Below, in pieces: positions 50,675 to 60,900 of a stretch of DNA of 64,000 nt. Every line of letters starts with the position of its first letter. The stretch's first letter is position 1. The DNA is from Serinicoccus hydrothermalis. GTDB lineage: Bacteria; Actinomycetota; Actinomycetes; Actinomycetales; Dermatophilaceae. A program made the translations under genes and the position numbers. The stretch is from assembly GCF_001685415.1 (NCBI RefSeq), contig NZ_CP014989.1:3100001-3164000 (forward strand), written 5' to 3'. The notes under the pieces were generated by a model, which saw only the letters and a program-made list of their open reading frames with translations, made no database searches and had not been told where the DNA came from.

Positions 50675-50746
50675 GAGCGTTCGGGTGTTCGCACCGTGCG
50701 CCAGCCTGCCCCCCAACGGCAGGAAGTCGCGGCGATCATCCGGTGA

Positions 50747-50819
50747 AGGGCAATAGCTCAATTGGTAGAGCACCGGTCTCCAAAACCGGCGGTTGGGGGT
50801 TCGAGTCCCTCTTGCCCTG
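50747..50819 (+). tRNA. tRNA-Trp (CCA)
   Basis: Acceptor AGGGCAA pairs with TTGCCCT, the anticodon stem CCGGT/ACCGG carries loop CTCCAAA (anticodon CCA), the T-loop is TTCGAGT and the discriminator is G. The 3' CCA is not encoded. It precedes secE, as in most actinobacteria. Confidence 0.96.
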
Positions 50820-50879
50820 CGTGACCGGTGGGCAGCCTGCCCGCCGCGACCACCCAGACCTGCGACAGGAAGGCGACCC

Positions 50880-51125
50880 GTGGCGAATCCCGCCCGCGAC
50901 ACCGATGGTGCCGCCCGCCACCAGGCCGGCGACAGCCAGTCCGGTCGCCCGGCGACCTTCGTCGAGCAGGTCATGGCCGAGCTGCGCAAGGTCGTCCAGC
51001 CGACGCGCAACGAGCTCATCACCTACACGATCGTCGTGTTCGTCTTCGTGCTCGTGATGATGGCTTTCGTCTTCGGCCTGGACCAGCTGTTCCAGTGGCT
51101 GGTCGGTCTGGTCTTCGGGGCCTGA
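50880..51125 (+). CDS. secE: Preprotein translocase subunit SecE
   Basis: An 81-residue single-span membrane protein that clamps SecY in the Sec channel. The conserved amphipathic stretch EQVMAELRKVVQPTRNELITYT precedes the hydrophobic helix IVVFVFVLVMMAFVFGLDQLF. The GTG at 50880 (MANPARD) has AGGAAGG upstream and gives the expected length. nusG follows after 59 bases. Confidence 0.95.
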   Translation: MANPARDTDGAARHQAGDSQSGRPATFVEQVMAELRKVVQPTRNELITYTIVVFVFVLVMMAFVFGLDQLFQWLVGLVFGA

Positions 51126-51184
51126 CCGCCGCCTCCGGTGCCGCACGGCGCCGGGCCACAGAAACGACATTGAGGAAGTAGGGC

Positions 51185-52051
51185 ATGTCCGAGCAGACCC
51201 CTGACCACGACGAGGTCACGGCAGAGCAGTCCGTGCAGGACGCCGACATGGAGGCCGCCGAGCGTCACGACGGCGAGCCCGCTGCCGACCCCGTGGAGGA
51301 GGCCGTCTACGGCCAGGACGAGCAGGTGAGCACGGACGAGGACGCTCCCGTCGCCGTGGAGACGCCCGAGGCCGAGGCCGAGCTGGCCGAGGAGGCGGTC
51401 GAGGACGCCGAGGAGGAGGCCGTCGACCCGCTCGAGGAGTTCACCTCCGTGCTGCGCGGCAAGTTCGGCGACTGGTTCGTCGTCCACTCCTACGCCGGCT
51501 ACGAGAACCGGGTCAAGCACAACCTGGAGACCCGCATCACCAGCCTCAACATGGAGGACTACATCTTCGAGGTGGAGGTCCCCATGGAAGAGGTGACCGA
51601 GATCAAGAACGGCCAGCGCAAGCAGGTGCGCCGCGTGCGTATGCCCGGCTACGTGCTGGTCCGCATGGAGCTGACCGACGAGTCCTGGGGCGCCGTCCGG
51701 CACACCCCGGGCGTCACCGGCTTCGTCGGCAACGCGCACCAGCCGGTGCCGCTGTCGATCGACGAGGTCGTCTCGATGCTCGCCCCGGTCTTCGACACCC
51801 CGAGCCCGGCGGCCGCGGCCGCGGCGGGCACCGGCGGCGAGGGCGCCGACACCGGCACGGGTCGTCCGGCCCAGCCGCAGGTCGACTTCGAGGTCGGCGA
51901 GTCCGTCACGGTCATGGAGGGTCCGTTCGAGACCCTGCCCGCGACGATCTCCGAGATCCTGCCCGAGAGCAACAAGCTCAAGGTGCTCGTCTCGATCTTC
52001 GGCCGCGAGACCCCCGTCGAGCTGGCCTTCAACCAGGTCGCCAAGATCTGA
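51185..52051 (+). CDS. nusG: Transcription termination/antitermination factor NusG
   Basis: A 288-residue NusG with the actinobacterial acidic N-terminal extension (about 90 residues rich in Glu, Asp and Ala). The NGN domain has [19 protein letters not shown] and [30 protein letters not shown], and the C-terminal KOW domain contains [18 protein letters not shown]. It couples RNA polymerase to ribosomes and Rho. An Ala/Gly-rich insert lies between the domains. Confidence 0.95.
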   Translation: MSEQTPDHDEVTAEQSVQDADMEAAERHDGEPAADPVEEAVYGQDEQVSTDEDAPVAVETPEAEAELAEEAVEDAEEEAVDPLEEFTSVLRGKFGDWFVVHSYAGYENRVKHNLETRITSLNMEDYIFEVEVPMEEVTEIKNGQRKQVRRVRMPGYVLVRMELTDESWGAVRHTPGVTGFVGNAHQPVPLSIDEVVSMLAPVFDTPSPAAAAAAGTGGEGADTGTGRPAQPQVDFEVGESVTVMEGPFETLPATISEILPESNKLKVLVSIFGRETPVELAFNQVAKI

Positions 52052-52153
52052 CAGACCTCGGGCCGCACGGCCCGACCACCCGCCGGGGTCGACCGCCCCG
52101 ACACTGCAACCGGGTCATCGCCCAGGGCGTCGGCCCACGACGAAGGAGAGCAC

Positions 52154-52582
52154 ATGCCCCCCAAGAAGAAGGTCAGCGGCTTCATCAAGCTGCAGATCCA
52201 GGCCGGCGCCGCCACCCCGGCCCCGCCCGTCGGCCCCGCGCTGGGTCAGCACGGCGTCAACATCATGGAGTTCGTCAAGGCGTACAACGCCGCGACGGAG
52301 TCCCAGCGTGGCAACGTCATCCCGGTCGAGATCACGGTCTACGAGGACCGCTCGTTCACCTTCATCACCAAGACCCCGCCGGCCGCGGAGCTCATCAAGA
52401 AGGCCGCCGGTGTCGGCAAGGGCTCGGGCGAGCCGCACAAGACCAAGGTCGGCACGCTGACCGACGCCCAGCTCACCGAGATCGCCGAGATGAAGATGGC
52501 CGACCTCAACGCCAACGACCTCGACATGGCGAAGCGCATCATCGCGGGCACCGCCCGCTCGATGGGCATCACCACCAGCTGA
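52154..52582 (+). CDS. rplK: 50S ribosomal protein L11
   Basis: A 142-residue L11 with the N-terminal substrate-loop [24 protein letters not shown] and the C-terminal RNA-binding domain [13 protein letters not shown]. It forms the GTPase-associated stalk base and supports stringent response. AAGGAGA precedes the ATG. A strong hairpin separates it from rplA. Confidence 0.97.
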   Translation: MPPKKKVSGFIKLQIQAGAATPAPPVGPALGQHGVNIMEFVKAYNAATESQRGNVIPVEITVYEDRSFTFITKTPPAAELIKKAAGVGKGSGEPHKTKVGTLTDAQLTEIAEMKMADLNANDLDMAKRIIAGTARSMGITTS

Positions 52583-52590
52583 ACCCCCCC

Positions 52591-52625
52591 CCGGTATGCC
52601 GCCCGCCCGGCGCGCGGCATACCGG
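52591..52625. terminator. Hairpin between rplK and rplA built from the GTATGCC motif
   Basis: A perfect 12-bp stem, CCGGTATGCCGC (52591-52602) with GCGGCATACCGG (52614-52625), has an 11-base loop and directly follows a C9 run. Both arms contain the heptamer abundant in this genome. It could attenuate or terminate between two genes normally co-transcribed. Confidence 0.6.
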
Positions 52626-52692
52626 AACCCTGTGGCAGGGCCTCGCGCGGCCCGTCCGACCACAGCTCCACCATCACCACAAGGAGTGACAC

Positions 52693-53409
52693 ATGAAGCG
52701 CAGCAAGGCCTACCGCGCCGCCGCGGAGAAGCTCACCGAGGGGTCGTTCTACGCCCCCCGTGAGGCGATCCGCCTGGCCAAGGAGACCTCCCCCACGAAG
52801 TACGACGCGACCGTCGAGGTCGCCCTGCGCCTGGGCGTCGACCCGCGCAAGGCCGACCAGCTGGTCCGCGGCACCGTCAACCTGCCCGGCGGCACCGGCA
52901 AGACCGCCCGCGTCCTCGTCTTCGCCAACGGCGACAAGGCGCAGGCCGCGCTCGACGCCGGGGCGGACTACGTCGGCTCGGACGACATGATCGAGAAGGT
53001 GTCCGGCGGCTGGACCGACTTCGACGCCGTCGTCGCCACCCCGGACCTCATGGGCAAGGTCGGCCGGCTGGGCAAGGTGCTCGGCCCCCGCGGCCTCATG
53101 CCGAACCCGAAGACCGGGACCGTCACGATGGACACGGGCAAGGCCGTGTCCGACATCAAGGGCGGCAAGATCGAGTTCCGCGTGGACAAGCACAGCAACC
53201 TCCACTTCATCATCGGCAAGACCTCCTTCGACGAGTCGACCCTGGCCGACAACTACGCCGCGGCGATCGAGGAGATCCTGCGGCTGAAGCCGGCCAGCTC
53301 CAAGGGCCGCTACGTCACCAAGGCGACCATGTCGACGACCATGGGCCCGGGCATCCCGATGGACCCGGCCCGCGTGGGCAGCGTCCTGGAGACCGTCCCC
53401 GCCGAGTGA
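52693..53409 (+). CDS. rplA: 50S ribosomal protein L1
   Basis: A 238-residue L1 with the family core [20 protein letters not shown] and [20 protein letters not shown]. It binds the L1 stalk of 23S rRNA and often represses its own mRNA. AAGGAG precedes the ATG. A strong terminator follows. Confidence 0.97.
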   Translation: MKRSKAYRAAAEKLTEGSFYAPREAIRLAKETSPTKYDATVEVALRLGVDPRKADQLVRGTVNLPGGTGKTARVLVFANGDKAQAALDAGADYVGSDDMIEKVSGGWTDFDAVVATPDLMGKVGRLGKVLGPRGLMPNPKTGTVTMDTGKAVSDIKGGKIEFRVDKHSNLHFIIGKTSFDESTLADNYAAAIEEILRLKPASSKGRYVTKATMSTTMGPGIPMDPARVGSVLETVPAE

Positions 53410-53426
53410 CCGCGCGCTAACACACG

Positions 53427-53459
53427 ACGCCCCCGGAGAGCCTGGCTCTCCGGGGGCGT
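53427..53459 (+). terminator. Terminator after rplA
   Basis: A perfect 15-bp GC-rich stem (53427-53441 with 53445-53459), three-base loop CTG, followed by TTGTCGTT. It ends the secE-nusG-rplK-rplA transcript. Confidence 0.9.
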
Positions 53460-53482
53460 TGTCGTTCCCAGGCCCCTCCACC

Positions 53483-53553
53483 GACCTGGGCAAGGTTGTG
53501 CACCACAGGCAGCCTTCTCGACGGCGTCTCCGGTGCACAACCTTGCCCAGGTC
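53483..53553. repeat. 71-bp palindromic element, copy 1
   Basis: Perfect 22-bp inverted arms (53483-53504 and 53532-53553, starting GACCTGGGCAAGG) flank a 27-base centre. A second copy of the same length lies at 54734-54804 in the same orientation, on the other side of the DUF559-type gene. The size and structure are those of a REP/MITE-like element. Confidence 0.8.
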
Positions 53554-53571
53554 GTCACCGGGGGAGGTTGT

Positions 53572-53592
53572 GGTGCATACCCTTGCCCAGGT
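53572..53592. repeat. Partial copy of the palindromic element (right arm only)
   Basis: This 21-base sequence, ending CCTTGCCCAGGT, matches the right arm of the 71-bp element at 18 or 19 positions. No matching left arm is present. Confidence 0.55.
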
Positions 53593-53676
53593 TCAGCCGT
53601 GGGCGACGCAGCCTGTGGACAACTTCTACGGCCGAACGCCGCGGCGGGCCAGACTCGACGCATGGAGGGGGATGTC

Positions 53677-54693
53677 GTGACGGTGCTCGAGGCCCAGGGT
53701 GGTGCGGGGGCCGTGGACCAGCTGCTCCGGGCGGGATGCTCGCGACGGACCGTGGAGCGCCTGGTCCGCACCGGGGTGGTCGTGCGGGTGCGGCGGGATG
53801 CCGTCGTGCTCGCCAGCGCGCTGCGCGGCATGACGCCGTGGCAACGCCGTGCCCTCCGTGCCCGCGCCGTGGGGTTCAGCCTGGCCCACCCACGGGAGGG
53901 CTCGGACCCTGCCGTGCACGCGCTGAGCCACCAGAGTGCCTTCGCGGTGCGGGAGCAGGCCTACGGCGGCGGTGGTGAGGACATACACCTCTCCCGCATC
54001 GACGGGCACCGGGGTCGACGCGACGGTTCCCTCTGGGTCCACGCGCCGGTGCCGTCGACCTGGGCCGCCGTGGAGGACGGGCTGCTCGTGGTGCATCCGG
54101 CGCTGGCCGCGCTGCAGGTGGCCGCCACGTCCGGCCCGGAGAACGGGCTCATCTGCCTCGACGGGGTGCTCCACTCGGCGGCGCTCGCCGATGCCGCAGC
54201 GCGGGGCCAGGGGATAGAAGTGGTCCGCCTGGGACGCGCGTCGCCGGGTCCGGAGACGACAAAGGTCCGACGGCAGATCGAAGCAGCCGTGAGCGCCGGC
54301 TTCGGGCGGGGTCAGCCCGCTGTGGAGCAGGTCGTGGAGGCCGCCGACGCCCGCAGCGAGTCGCCGGGGGAGAGCCGGAGCAGGTGGCTCGTCGAGCTGC
54401 TCGGCCTGGGGCCGTGCACACCGCAGTTCGCCGTGCGGGACGGCAGCGTGTTCGTGGGGTATGCCGATGTCAAGCTCGACCGGTGGTCCGTGCTGGTCGA
54501 GTTCGACGGCCAGGGAAAGTACTCCGGCCTGGATGACCTGCTGGCCGAGAAGGGACGCGAGGACCGTCTGCGCGAGCTCGGCTACGAGGTCGTCCGGATC
54601 ACGTGGGCCGACCTGGCTCGTCCGCACCTGGTCCGGCAGCGCATCCTGGCCGCCATCGCCCGCGCCGAGGCGCGAGGGGCCGTGTCGGGATGA
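53677..54693 (+). CDS. AbiEi-N-like/DUF559 nuclease-fold protein
   Basis: A 338-residue protein. The N-terminus (DQLLRAGCSRRTVERLVRTGVVVRVRRDAVV) resembles the winged-helix opening of AbiEi-type antitoxins. The C-terminus looks like a Vsr/DUF559 endonuclease fold: YADVKLDRWSVLVEFDGQGKY, then EDRLRELGYEVVRITWADL (acidic residues in D-x-n and E-F-D). Such proteins are common in actinobacteria as solitary genes of unknown function. GGAGGGGG at 53664-53671 selects GTG 53677 over the ATG at 53662. It lies between two palindromic elements and probably arrived with them. Confidence 0.7.
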   Translation: MTVLEAQGGAGAVDQLLRAGCSRRTVERLVRTGVVVRVRRDAVVLASALRGMTPWQRRALRARAVGFSLAHPREGSDPAVHALSHQSAFAVREQAYGGGGEDIHLSRIDGHRGRRDGSLWVHAPVPSTWAAVEDGLLVVHPALAALQVAATSGPENGLICLDGVLHSAALADAAARGQGIEVVRLGRASPGPETTKVRRQIEAAVSAGFGRGQPAVEQVVEAADARSESPGESRSRWLVELLGLGPCTPQFAVRDGSVFVGYADVKLDRWSVLVEFDGQGKYSGLDDLLAEKGREDRLRELGYEVVRITWADLARPHLVRQRILAAIARAEARGAVSG

Positions 54694-54733
54694 GCCATGT
54701 GGGTCAGGCTGACTCCTCGCACTTCTCCAGCAC

Positions 54734-54804
54734 GACCTGGGCAAGGTTGTGCACCACAAGCAGCCTTCTCGACAGCGGACACGGTGCACAACCTTGCCCA
54801 GGTC
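54734..54804. repeat. 71-bp palindromic element, copy 2
   Basis: Arms of 22 bp (54734-54755 and 54783-54804) are identical to copy 1. The 27-base centre matches in about 21 positions, including CAGCCTTCTCGAC. It lies 40 bases past the DUF559-type gene. Confidence 0.8.
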
Positions 54805-54839
54805 GGTGGGGTGCCGGGTCGGCGCGGTCTGAGGGGCGC

Positions 54840-56144
54840 TCAGCCGCGCGAGGCCTCCGGCAGCCGCCAGGACAGCAAGGCCCCGAGCAGGCCCAGCACG
54901 GCGAGGAAGACCAGGGCCGGCACGTGCCCGAAGGCTGCCAGCCCGGCGCTCACCGCCCCCGTCACGAGCAGGATCACGCCCATCGCGGTGTTCGAGACCG
55001 CGACGTAGCGCGTGCGCCGGTCACCTTCGGCGACGTCGACGACATACGTCTTACGGGCCACGCGGACGCCCACGTGGACGAGGCTGAGCAGCAGGTATGC
55101 CGTGACCAGCACCACGGCGAGCGCGGGGGAGCCCGGGGGCAGCGCGAGCACCGCGCCGACGACGAGGAGCACGACAAGCGAGGCCACGAGGGCGCCGAGC
55201 GCCATGACCAGCCGGCTGGACCGGTCGGCGAGCCCGCCGAAGACCCGGCCCCCGACGACCGAGGCGACGCCCTGGGCGATGACGAAGGACCCCAGCCCGG
55301 TGAGCAGACCGGCGCCCTCGGTGCTCGCGGCGAGCGTCACGAGGAAGGGCGGCGCGAGCGCGGAGACGAGCAGCAGCCCCCTGGCCAGCACGAACCGACG
55401 GAAGTCGGCGTCCTCCCGCAGCAGCTCCACCGTCTCGGTCCACCACGGCTCCCCGGCCGACTCCGGCTCCCGCGGGCGCTCCGGGATCCCGGCGTAGACG
55501 ACGACCCCGAGCACCCACATCAACGCAGCGCCCAGCAGGAAGGCCGCGAGCACCGGGGCCCCCAGGTCGGGGCCCAGCAGCTCCAGGGTGACCCCGATGA
55601 CCAGCGCCGCCGCGCCGGACACCATGGTCGCGGCGCCGGTGACCTGACCCCGCTCACCCTTGGGCACCGTCCGGCCCTGCACGTCCTTGGCCGCCATCGA
55701 GCACAGGGCGCGCGAGAGCGCGAAGACCGCCAGCGCGAGGAGCACCGCGACCCCGGCCGCCGCACCCTCCAGCAGCAGCGCGGCGCCGGCCATCCCGACC
55801 GTCGCGAGCCCCTGCCCGGCGGCGCCGAGCATCCACACCCGCGTGCGTCGTGGGCGGGACACCACCCACGGCGTCAGGGCGGCCTGCGGGAGCATCGACC
55901 CCGACTCGCGGACCGGCACCAGCAGCGCGACCATTGCGGCCGGCGCACCCAGCACGCTGAGCAGCCAGGGAAGCACGGTCTTGGCGTTGACCACCTGATC
56001 ACCGATGCTCTGCAGGGCGTTGGCGAGGATGAGGCGCAGTCCGCCCGAGGCCACCCGGGCCGGCCCGCCCATCTCCTGCTCCGCCTCGGGGTCCCGGTGC
56101 ACGAGGTGGTGGTAGGCGCGCTGCGGGGCGGGTTCGTCGGGCAT
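54840..56144 (-). CDS. MFS transporter of unknown substrate
   Basis: A 434-residue membrane protein with about 11-12 hydrophobic helices and MFS-like loop residues (KDVQGRTVPKGERGQVTG after helix 4; GGLADRSSRLVMALGALVA after helix 7). The N-terminal 40 residues are polar. It resembles actinobacterial MFS proteins encoded between rplA and rplJ, with no substrate assigned. GGGAGG eight bases upstream sets the ATG at 56144. It is divergent from rplJ; its start lies about 50 bases upstream of the rplJL promoter. Confidence 0.75.
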   Translation of the reverse strand: MPDEPAPQRAYHHLVHRDPEAEQEMGGPARVASGGLRLILANALQSIGDQVVNAKTVLPWLLSVLGAPAAMVALLVPVRESGSMLPQAALTPWVVSRPRRTRVWMLGAAGQGLATVGMAGAALLLEGAAAGVAVLLALAVFALSRALCSMAAKDVQGRTVPKGERGQVTGAATMVSGAAALVIGVTLELLGPDLGAPVLAAFLLGAALMWVLGVVVYAGIPERPREPESAGEPWWTETVELLREDADFRRFVLARGLLLVSALAPPFLVTLAASTEGAGLLTGLGSFVIAQGVASVVGGRVFGGLADRSSRLVMALGALVASLVVLLVVGAVLALPPGSPALAVVLVTAYLLLSLVHVGVRVARKTYVVDVAEGDRRTRYVAVSNTAMGVILLVTGAVSAGLAAFGHVPALVFLAVLGLLGALLSWRLPEASRG

Positions 56145-56195
56145 ACCCCCATCCTCCCGCCCGGGGGAGCGGCGGCCGCACGCGCCTGCGGGGAT

Positions 56196-56225
56196 TTGGC
56201 CGCCTCCGACGGTATGCCGTAGCCT
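56196..56225 (+). promoter_or_regulatory. Promoter of rplJL
   Basis: TTGGCC, an 18-base spacer containing GTATGCC, and TAGCCT lie about 225 bases before rplJ. The layout is the same as the tRNA and rpoB promoters here. Confidence 0.6.
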
Positions 56226-56450
56226 AGAGGCATACCCAAGACCGCCGGTTGTCGGCGTGCCCGGGGCGTGACCGCGCACCGGAGACGTCGGCCGAAGGTT
56301 CCGATCACCTCGGAGCGCCAGCGCAGGTGATCCGAGCAGACCTGGACGGACTCTCTCCTCCAGATCCTTCGAGCCCCGGTGCACCTGTGCCGGGGCTCTC
56401 GTCGTGCCGGGCCCGGGGGTAGCCGGCACCACGACGTGAAGGAGGCCAGT
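56226..56450 (+). ncRNA. L10 leader (autoregulatory mRNA structure) of rplJL
   Basis: The 225-base leader contains the conserved elements of bacterial L10 leaders, including CAGGTGATCCGAGCAGACC. The hairpin 56371-56398 (GAGCCCCGG pairing with CCGGGGCTC) probably acts as an attenuator. A second hairpin lies immediately before the ribosome site AAGGAGG. Binding of L10(L12)4 would limit rplJL translation. Confidence 0.7.
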
Positions 56451-57083
56451 ATGGCAACGCCCGAGAAGGTTGCTGCCATCGCCGAGCTGGCGGAGAAGTT
56501 CCGCAGCTCCGGCGGGGCCGTGCTCACGGAGTACCGCGGGCTGCGGGTGAGTCAGATCACCGAGCTGCGCGCCTCCATGCGGGAGCACGCCACCTACGCC
56601 GTGGTGAAGAACACGCTGACCAGGCGTGCTGCTGCCGAGGCCGGTATCGACGGCCTCGACGAGCACCTGCAGGGCCCCACGGCCATCGCCTTCGTGACCG
56701 GTGACCCGGTCGAGGCGGCCAAGGGGCTGCGTGACTTCGCCAAGGCCAACCCGGCCCTGGTCATCAAGGGTGGGGTGCTCGACGGCAAGCCGTTGACCCC
56801 CGCCGAGATCACCACGCTCGCGGACCTCGAGTCCCGCGAGGTCCTGCTGGCCAAGCTGGCAGGTGCCATGAAGGGCAACCTGTCCAAGGCCGCCGGCCTG
56901 TTCGCCGCTCCGCTGTCGTCGACCGCCCGGGTCGTCGAGGCGCTGCGCGCCCAGGTCGAGGCGCAGGGCGGTCCCGCCGCCGAGTCTGCGTCGGCACCCG
57001 CCGACGAGGCCGACACCACCGCCGAGGCAGCCCAGCCTGCCGAGGCGACCACCGACGTCGCCGAGGGTGGCGACGAGAGCTGA
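56451..57083 (+). CDS. rplJ: 50S ribosomal protein L10
   Basis: A 210-residue L10 with [34 protein letters not shown] and [12 protein letters not shown], which contact 23S rRNA, and a C-terminal helix for L7/L12 dimers. The last 40 residues are an acidic Ala/Glu-rich tail, common in actinobacteria. AAGGAGG precedes the ATG. rplL follows after 79 bases. Confidence 0.96.
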   Translation: MATPEKVAAIAELAEKFRSSGGAVLTEYRGLRVSQITELRASMREHATYAVVKNTLTRRAAAEAGIDGLDEHLQGPTAIAFVTGDPVEAAKGLRDFAKANPALVIKGGVLDGKPLTPAEITTLADLESREVLLAKLAGAMKGNLSKAAGLFAAPLSSTARVVEALRAQVEAQGGPAAESASAPADEADTTAEAAQPAEATTDVAEGGDES

Positions 57084-57162
57084 GCGGGCGGCCACCCGGC
57101 CACCACGACCCAGCACATTCACCAACGCCACTCACGGCACACAACAGGAAGGAACGCCCATC

Positions 57163-57552
57163 ATGGCGAAGCTGAGCACCGAGGAGCTCCTGGAGCAGTT
57201 CAAGGAGATGACCCTCATCGAGCTGTCCGAGTTCGTCAAGGCCTTCGAGGAGACCTTCGAGGTCACCGCTGCCGCCCCGGTCGCCGTCGCGGCCGCCGGC
57301 GCCCCGGCGGGTGGCGGCGACGCCCCGGCCGAGGAGGAGCAGGACGAGTTCGACGTCGTCCTCGAGGCCGCCGGCGACAAGAAGATCCAGGTCATCAAGG
57401 AGGTCCGTGCGCTGACCTCCCTCGGCCTCAAGGAGGCCAAGGACCTGGTCGACGGCGCGCCGAAGCCGGTCTTGGAGAAGGTCGACAAGGAGGCCGCCGA
57501 GAAGGCCAAGGAGCAGCTCGAGGGCGCTGGCGCCACCGTCACGCTCAAGTGA
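57163..57552 (+). CDS. rplL: 50S ribosomal protein L7/L12
   Basis: A 129-residue stalk protein: dimerising N-terminus ([29 protein letters not shown] split by a hinge rich in Ala/Gly), then the factor-binding domain [22 protein letters not shown] and [14 protein letters not shown]. It recruits translation GTPases. AGGAAGGA precedes the ATG. Confidence 0.97.
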   Translation: MAKLSTEELLEQFKEMTLIELSEFVKAFEETFEVTAAAPVAVAAAGAPAGGGDAPAEEEQDEFDVVLEAAGDKKIQVIKEVRALTSLGLKEAKDLVDGAPKPVLEKVDKEAAEKAKEQLEGAGATVTLK

Positions 57553-57610
57553 GCCAGGCGGGGCCCACGGTATGCCGTGGGTCCCGGCCGCTCCACTCCG
57601 CACCATCCGT

Positions 57611-57649
57611 CGGGCGGGGTCGCGCATCATCGATGCGGGGCCCCGCCCG
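57611..57649 (+). terminator. Hairpin after rplL
   Basis: CGGGCGGGG (57611-57619) pairs with CCCCGCCCG (57641-57649), with an inner CGCAT/ATGCG stem. A smaller hairpin around GTATGCC lies at 57561-57588. Together they probably end or attenuate rplJL transcription. The rest of the 400-base gap is rpoB leader. Confidence 0.7.
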
Positions 57650-57761
57650 CGGTGCGTTAGGGGCGGATGTGGCGCTCGGACACGCGTGAGACGCCTGTGT
57701 GCTTGACGAAGGGGGTCTCCGAGGAGCACCATCGACGCTGAGCGTTCTGTGGGCGCCCGAG

Positions 57762-57791
57762 TTGGACTCCTGGGGGAGGAGCGTGTAACGT
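57762..57791 (+). promoter_or_regulatory. Promoter of rpoBC
   Basis: TTGGAC and TAACGT are separated by 18 bases and lie about 165 bases before the rpoB start. This leaves a long leader with no evident open frame. TTGACG further upstream (near 57700) could mark a second promoter. Confidence 0.6.
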
Positions 57792-57956
57792 AGTCCTTTG
57801 CGCTGCCCTTCATCTGCCCTCGATCCCGCCGAAGAGATCGGTGCGCGCTCCGGCCGGTCCGTCGGTGCGACTGACACCTTCACTTCGTGCTGCGTCCCGA
57901 GCAGAGATGGCGACGCGTGACCGCCGCACACATTTAGGCCCGTGGAAGGACCATCC

Positions 57957-60900
57957 TTGGCTGCCTCGCGCACTGCGAAGAAGACTGTGTCCACCGCTCA
58001 GACGCCCTCCGGCCGGCTGAGCTTTGCGAAGATCCGGGAGCCCCTCGAGGTCCCGGACCTTCTCGCCCTCCAGACCGACAGCTTCGACTGGCTGCTCGGC
58101 AACGAGGCCTGGCAGGCGCGGGTCGCCGCTGCCCAGGCCGAGGGGCGCGACGACATCCCCACCACCTCCGGTCTGGAGGAGATCTTCGAGGAGATCTCGC
58201 CGATCGAGGACTTCTCCGGCTCCATGTCCCTGAGCTTCCGGGACCACCGGTTCGAGGAGCAGAAGTACTCCGTCGAGGAGTGCCAGGAGAAGGACATGAC
58301 CTACTCCGCCCCGCTCTTCGTCACCGCCGAGTTCATCAACAACTCGACCGGTGAGATCAAGAGCCAGACGGTCTTCATGGGCGACTTCCCGCTCATGACG
58401 CCGCGCGGCACCTTCATCGTCAACGGCACCGAGCGCGTCGTCGTCTCCCAGCTCGTGCGCAGCCCGGGCGTCTACTTCGAGCGCAGCCTGGACAAGACCT
58501 CCGATAAGGACGTCTACTCCGCCAAGGTCATCCCCAGCCGTGGCGCGTGGCTCGAGTTCGAGGTCGACAAGCGCGACCAGGTCGGCGTGCGCGTCGACCG
58601 CAAGCGCAAGCAGAGCGTCACGGTGCTGCTCAAGGCGCTGGGCTGGACCAACGACCAGATCCTCGAGGAGTTCGGCGACTACGAGTCGATCCGCCTCACC
58701 CTGGAGAAGGACAACACCACCAACCAGGACGAGGCGCTGCTCGACATCTACCGCAAGCTGCGGCCGGGCGAGCCGCCGACCCGCGACGCCGCGGAGGCGC
58801 TGCTCAACAACCTCTACTTCAACCCCAAGCGCTACGACCTCGCCAAGGTCGGCCGCTACAAGATCAACAAGAAGCTGGGGCTGCAGGCGCCGCTGTCGGA
58901 GTCCGTGCTGGGCATCGACGACATCGTCGCCACGATCAAGTACCTCGTCGCTCTGCACGCTGGCGAGGAGTCGGTGACGAGCCCGACCGGCGACGTGCCG
59001 GCCGAGGTCGACGACATCGACCACTTCGGCAACCGCCGGCTGCGCAGCGTCGGCGAGCTCATCCAGAACCAGGTGCGGACCGGCCTGTCCCGGATGGAGC
59101 GCGTCGTGCGCGAGCGGATGACCACCCAGGACGTCGAGGCGATCACGCCGCAGACCCTCATCAACATCCGGCCGGTCGTCGCCTCCATCAAGGAGTTCTT
59201 CGGGACCAGCCAGCTGAGCCAGTTCATGGACCAGAACAACCCGCTGTCCGGGCTGACGCACAAGCGGCGTCTGTCGGCCCTGGGCCCGGGTGGTCTGTCC
59301 CGTGACCGGGCCGGCATGGAGGTGCGCGACGTGCACCCCAGCCACTACGGCCGCATGTGCCCGATCGAGACCCCCGAGGGTCCCAACATCGGTCTCATCG
59401 GCTCGCTGGCCTCCTACGGCCGGATCAACCCCTTCGGCTTCGTCGAGACCCCCTACCGGCGGGTCAAGGACGGCAAGGTCACCGACGTCGTCGACTACCT
59501 GTCGGCCGGCGAGGAGGACCGTTTCGTCATCGCCCAGGCCAACGCCAAGCTGGACGACGACGGCACCTTCCTCGACGAGCGGGTGCTGGTTCGTGCCCGT
59601 GAGGGCGAGGCCGTGGACGTGCCCGCCTCGGACGTGGACTACATGGACGTCTCGGCGCGCCAGATGGTCTCCGCCGCGACCGCGATGATCCCGTTCCTCG
59701 AGCACGACGACGCCAACCGTGCGCTCATGGGCGCCAACATGCAGCGTCAGGCCGTGCCGCTGGTCCGGGCCGAGGCCCCGCTGGTGGGCACCGGTATGGA
59801 GCACCGCGCCGCCCTCGACTCCGGTGACGTCGTGCGCGCCGCCAAGGCGGGTGCGGTCCAGGAGGTCTCCGCGGACCTGGTGACCGTCGCGAACGACGAC
59901 GGGACCTACCAGTCCTACCGGATCAACAAGTTCACCCGCTCCAACCAGGGCAACTGCTACAACCAGCAGGTCCGGGTCGACGCGGGCGACCACGTGGAGG
60001 CCGGTCAGCTCCTGGCCGACGGTCCGGCGACCGACGGCGGCGAGATGGCGCTGGGTCGCAACCTGCTCGTGGCGTTCATGCCGTGGGAGGGCTACAACTA
60101 CGAGGACGCGATCATCCTCTCCCAGCGTCTGGTGCAGGACGACGTCCTCTCCTCGATCCACATCGAGGAGCACGAGATCGACGCCCGCGACACCAAGCTG
60201 GGCCCGGAGGAGATCACCCGGGACATCCCGAACGTCTCCGACGACGTGCTGGCCGACCTCGATGAGCGCGGCATCATCCGCATCGGTGCCGAGGTCCGCG
60301 ACGGCGACCTGCTCGTCGGCAAGGTCACGCCCAAGGGTGAGACCGAGCTGACCCCGGAGGAGCGCCTGCTGCGCGCCATCTTCGGCGAGAAGGCGCGCGA
60401 GGTCCGCGACACCTCGATGAAGGTGCCGCACGGCGAGACCGGCACGGTCATCGGCGTCAAGGTCTTCGACCGCGAGGAGGGCGACGAGCTGCCCCCGGGC
60501 GTCAACCAGCTGGTGCGCGTCTACGTCGCCAACAAGCGCAAGATCACCGACGGCGACAAGCTCGCCGGCCGGCACGGCAACAAGGGCGTCATCTCCAAGA
60601 TCCTCCCGGTCGAGGACATGCCCTTCCTGGAGGACGGCACGCCGGTCGACGTCGTGCTCAACCCGCTGGGTGTGCCGGGCCGCATGAACATCGGTCAGAT
60701 CCTGGAGCTGCACCTCGGCTGGGCCGCGGCGCAGGGCTGGGACATCGAGGGCCAGCCGGAGTGGGCCGAGCTCATCCCCGACGACGCCCGCAGCGCCGAG
60801 CCCCGCACCCGCGTGGCCAGCCCGGTCTTCGACGGTGCCCGCGAGGAGGAGATCGCCGGTCTGCTCGACTCGACGACGCCGACCCGCGACGGTCAGCGCC

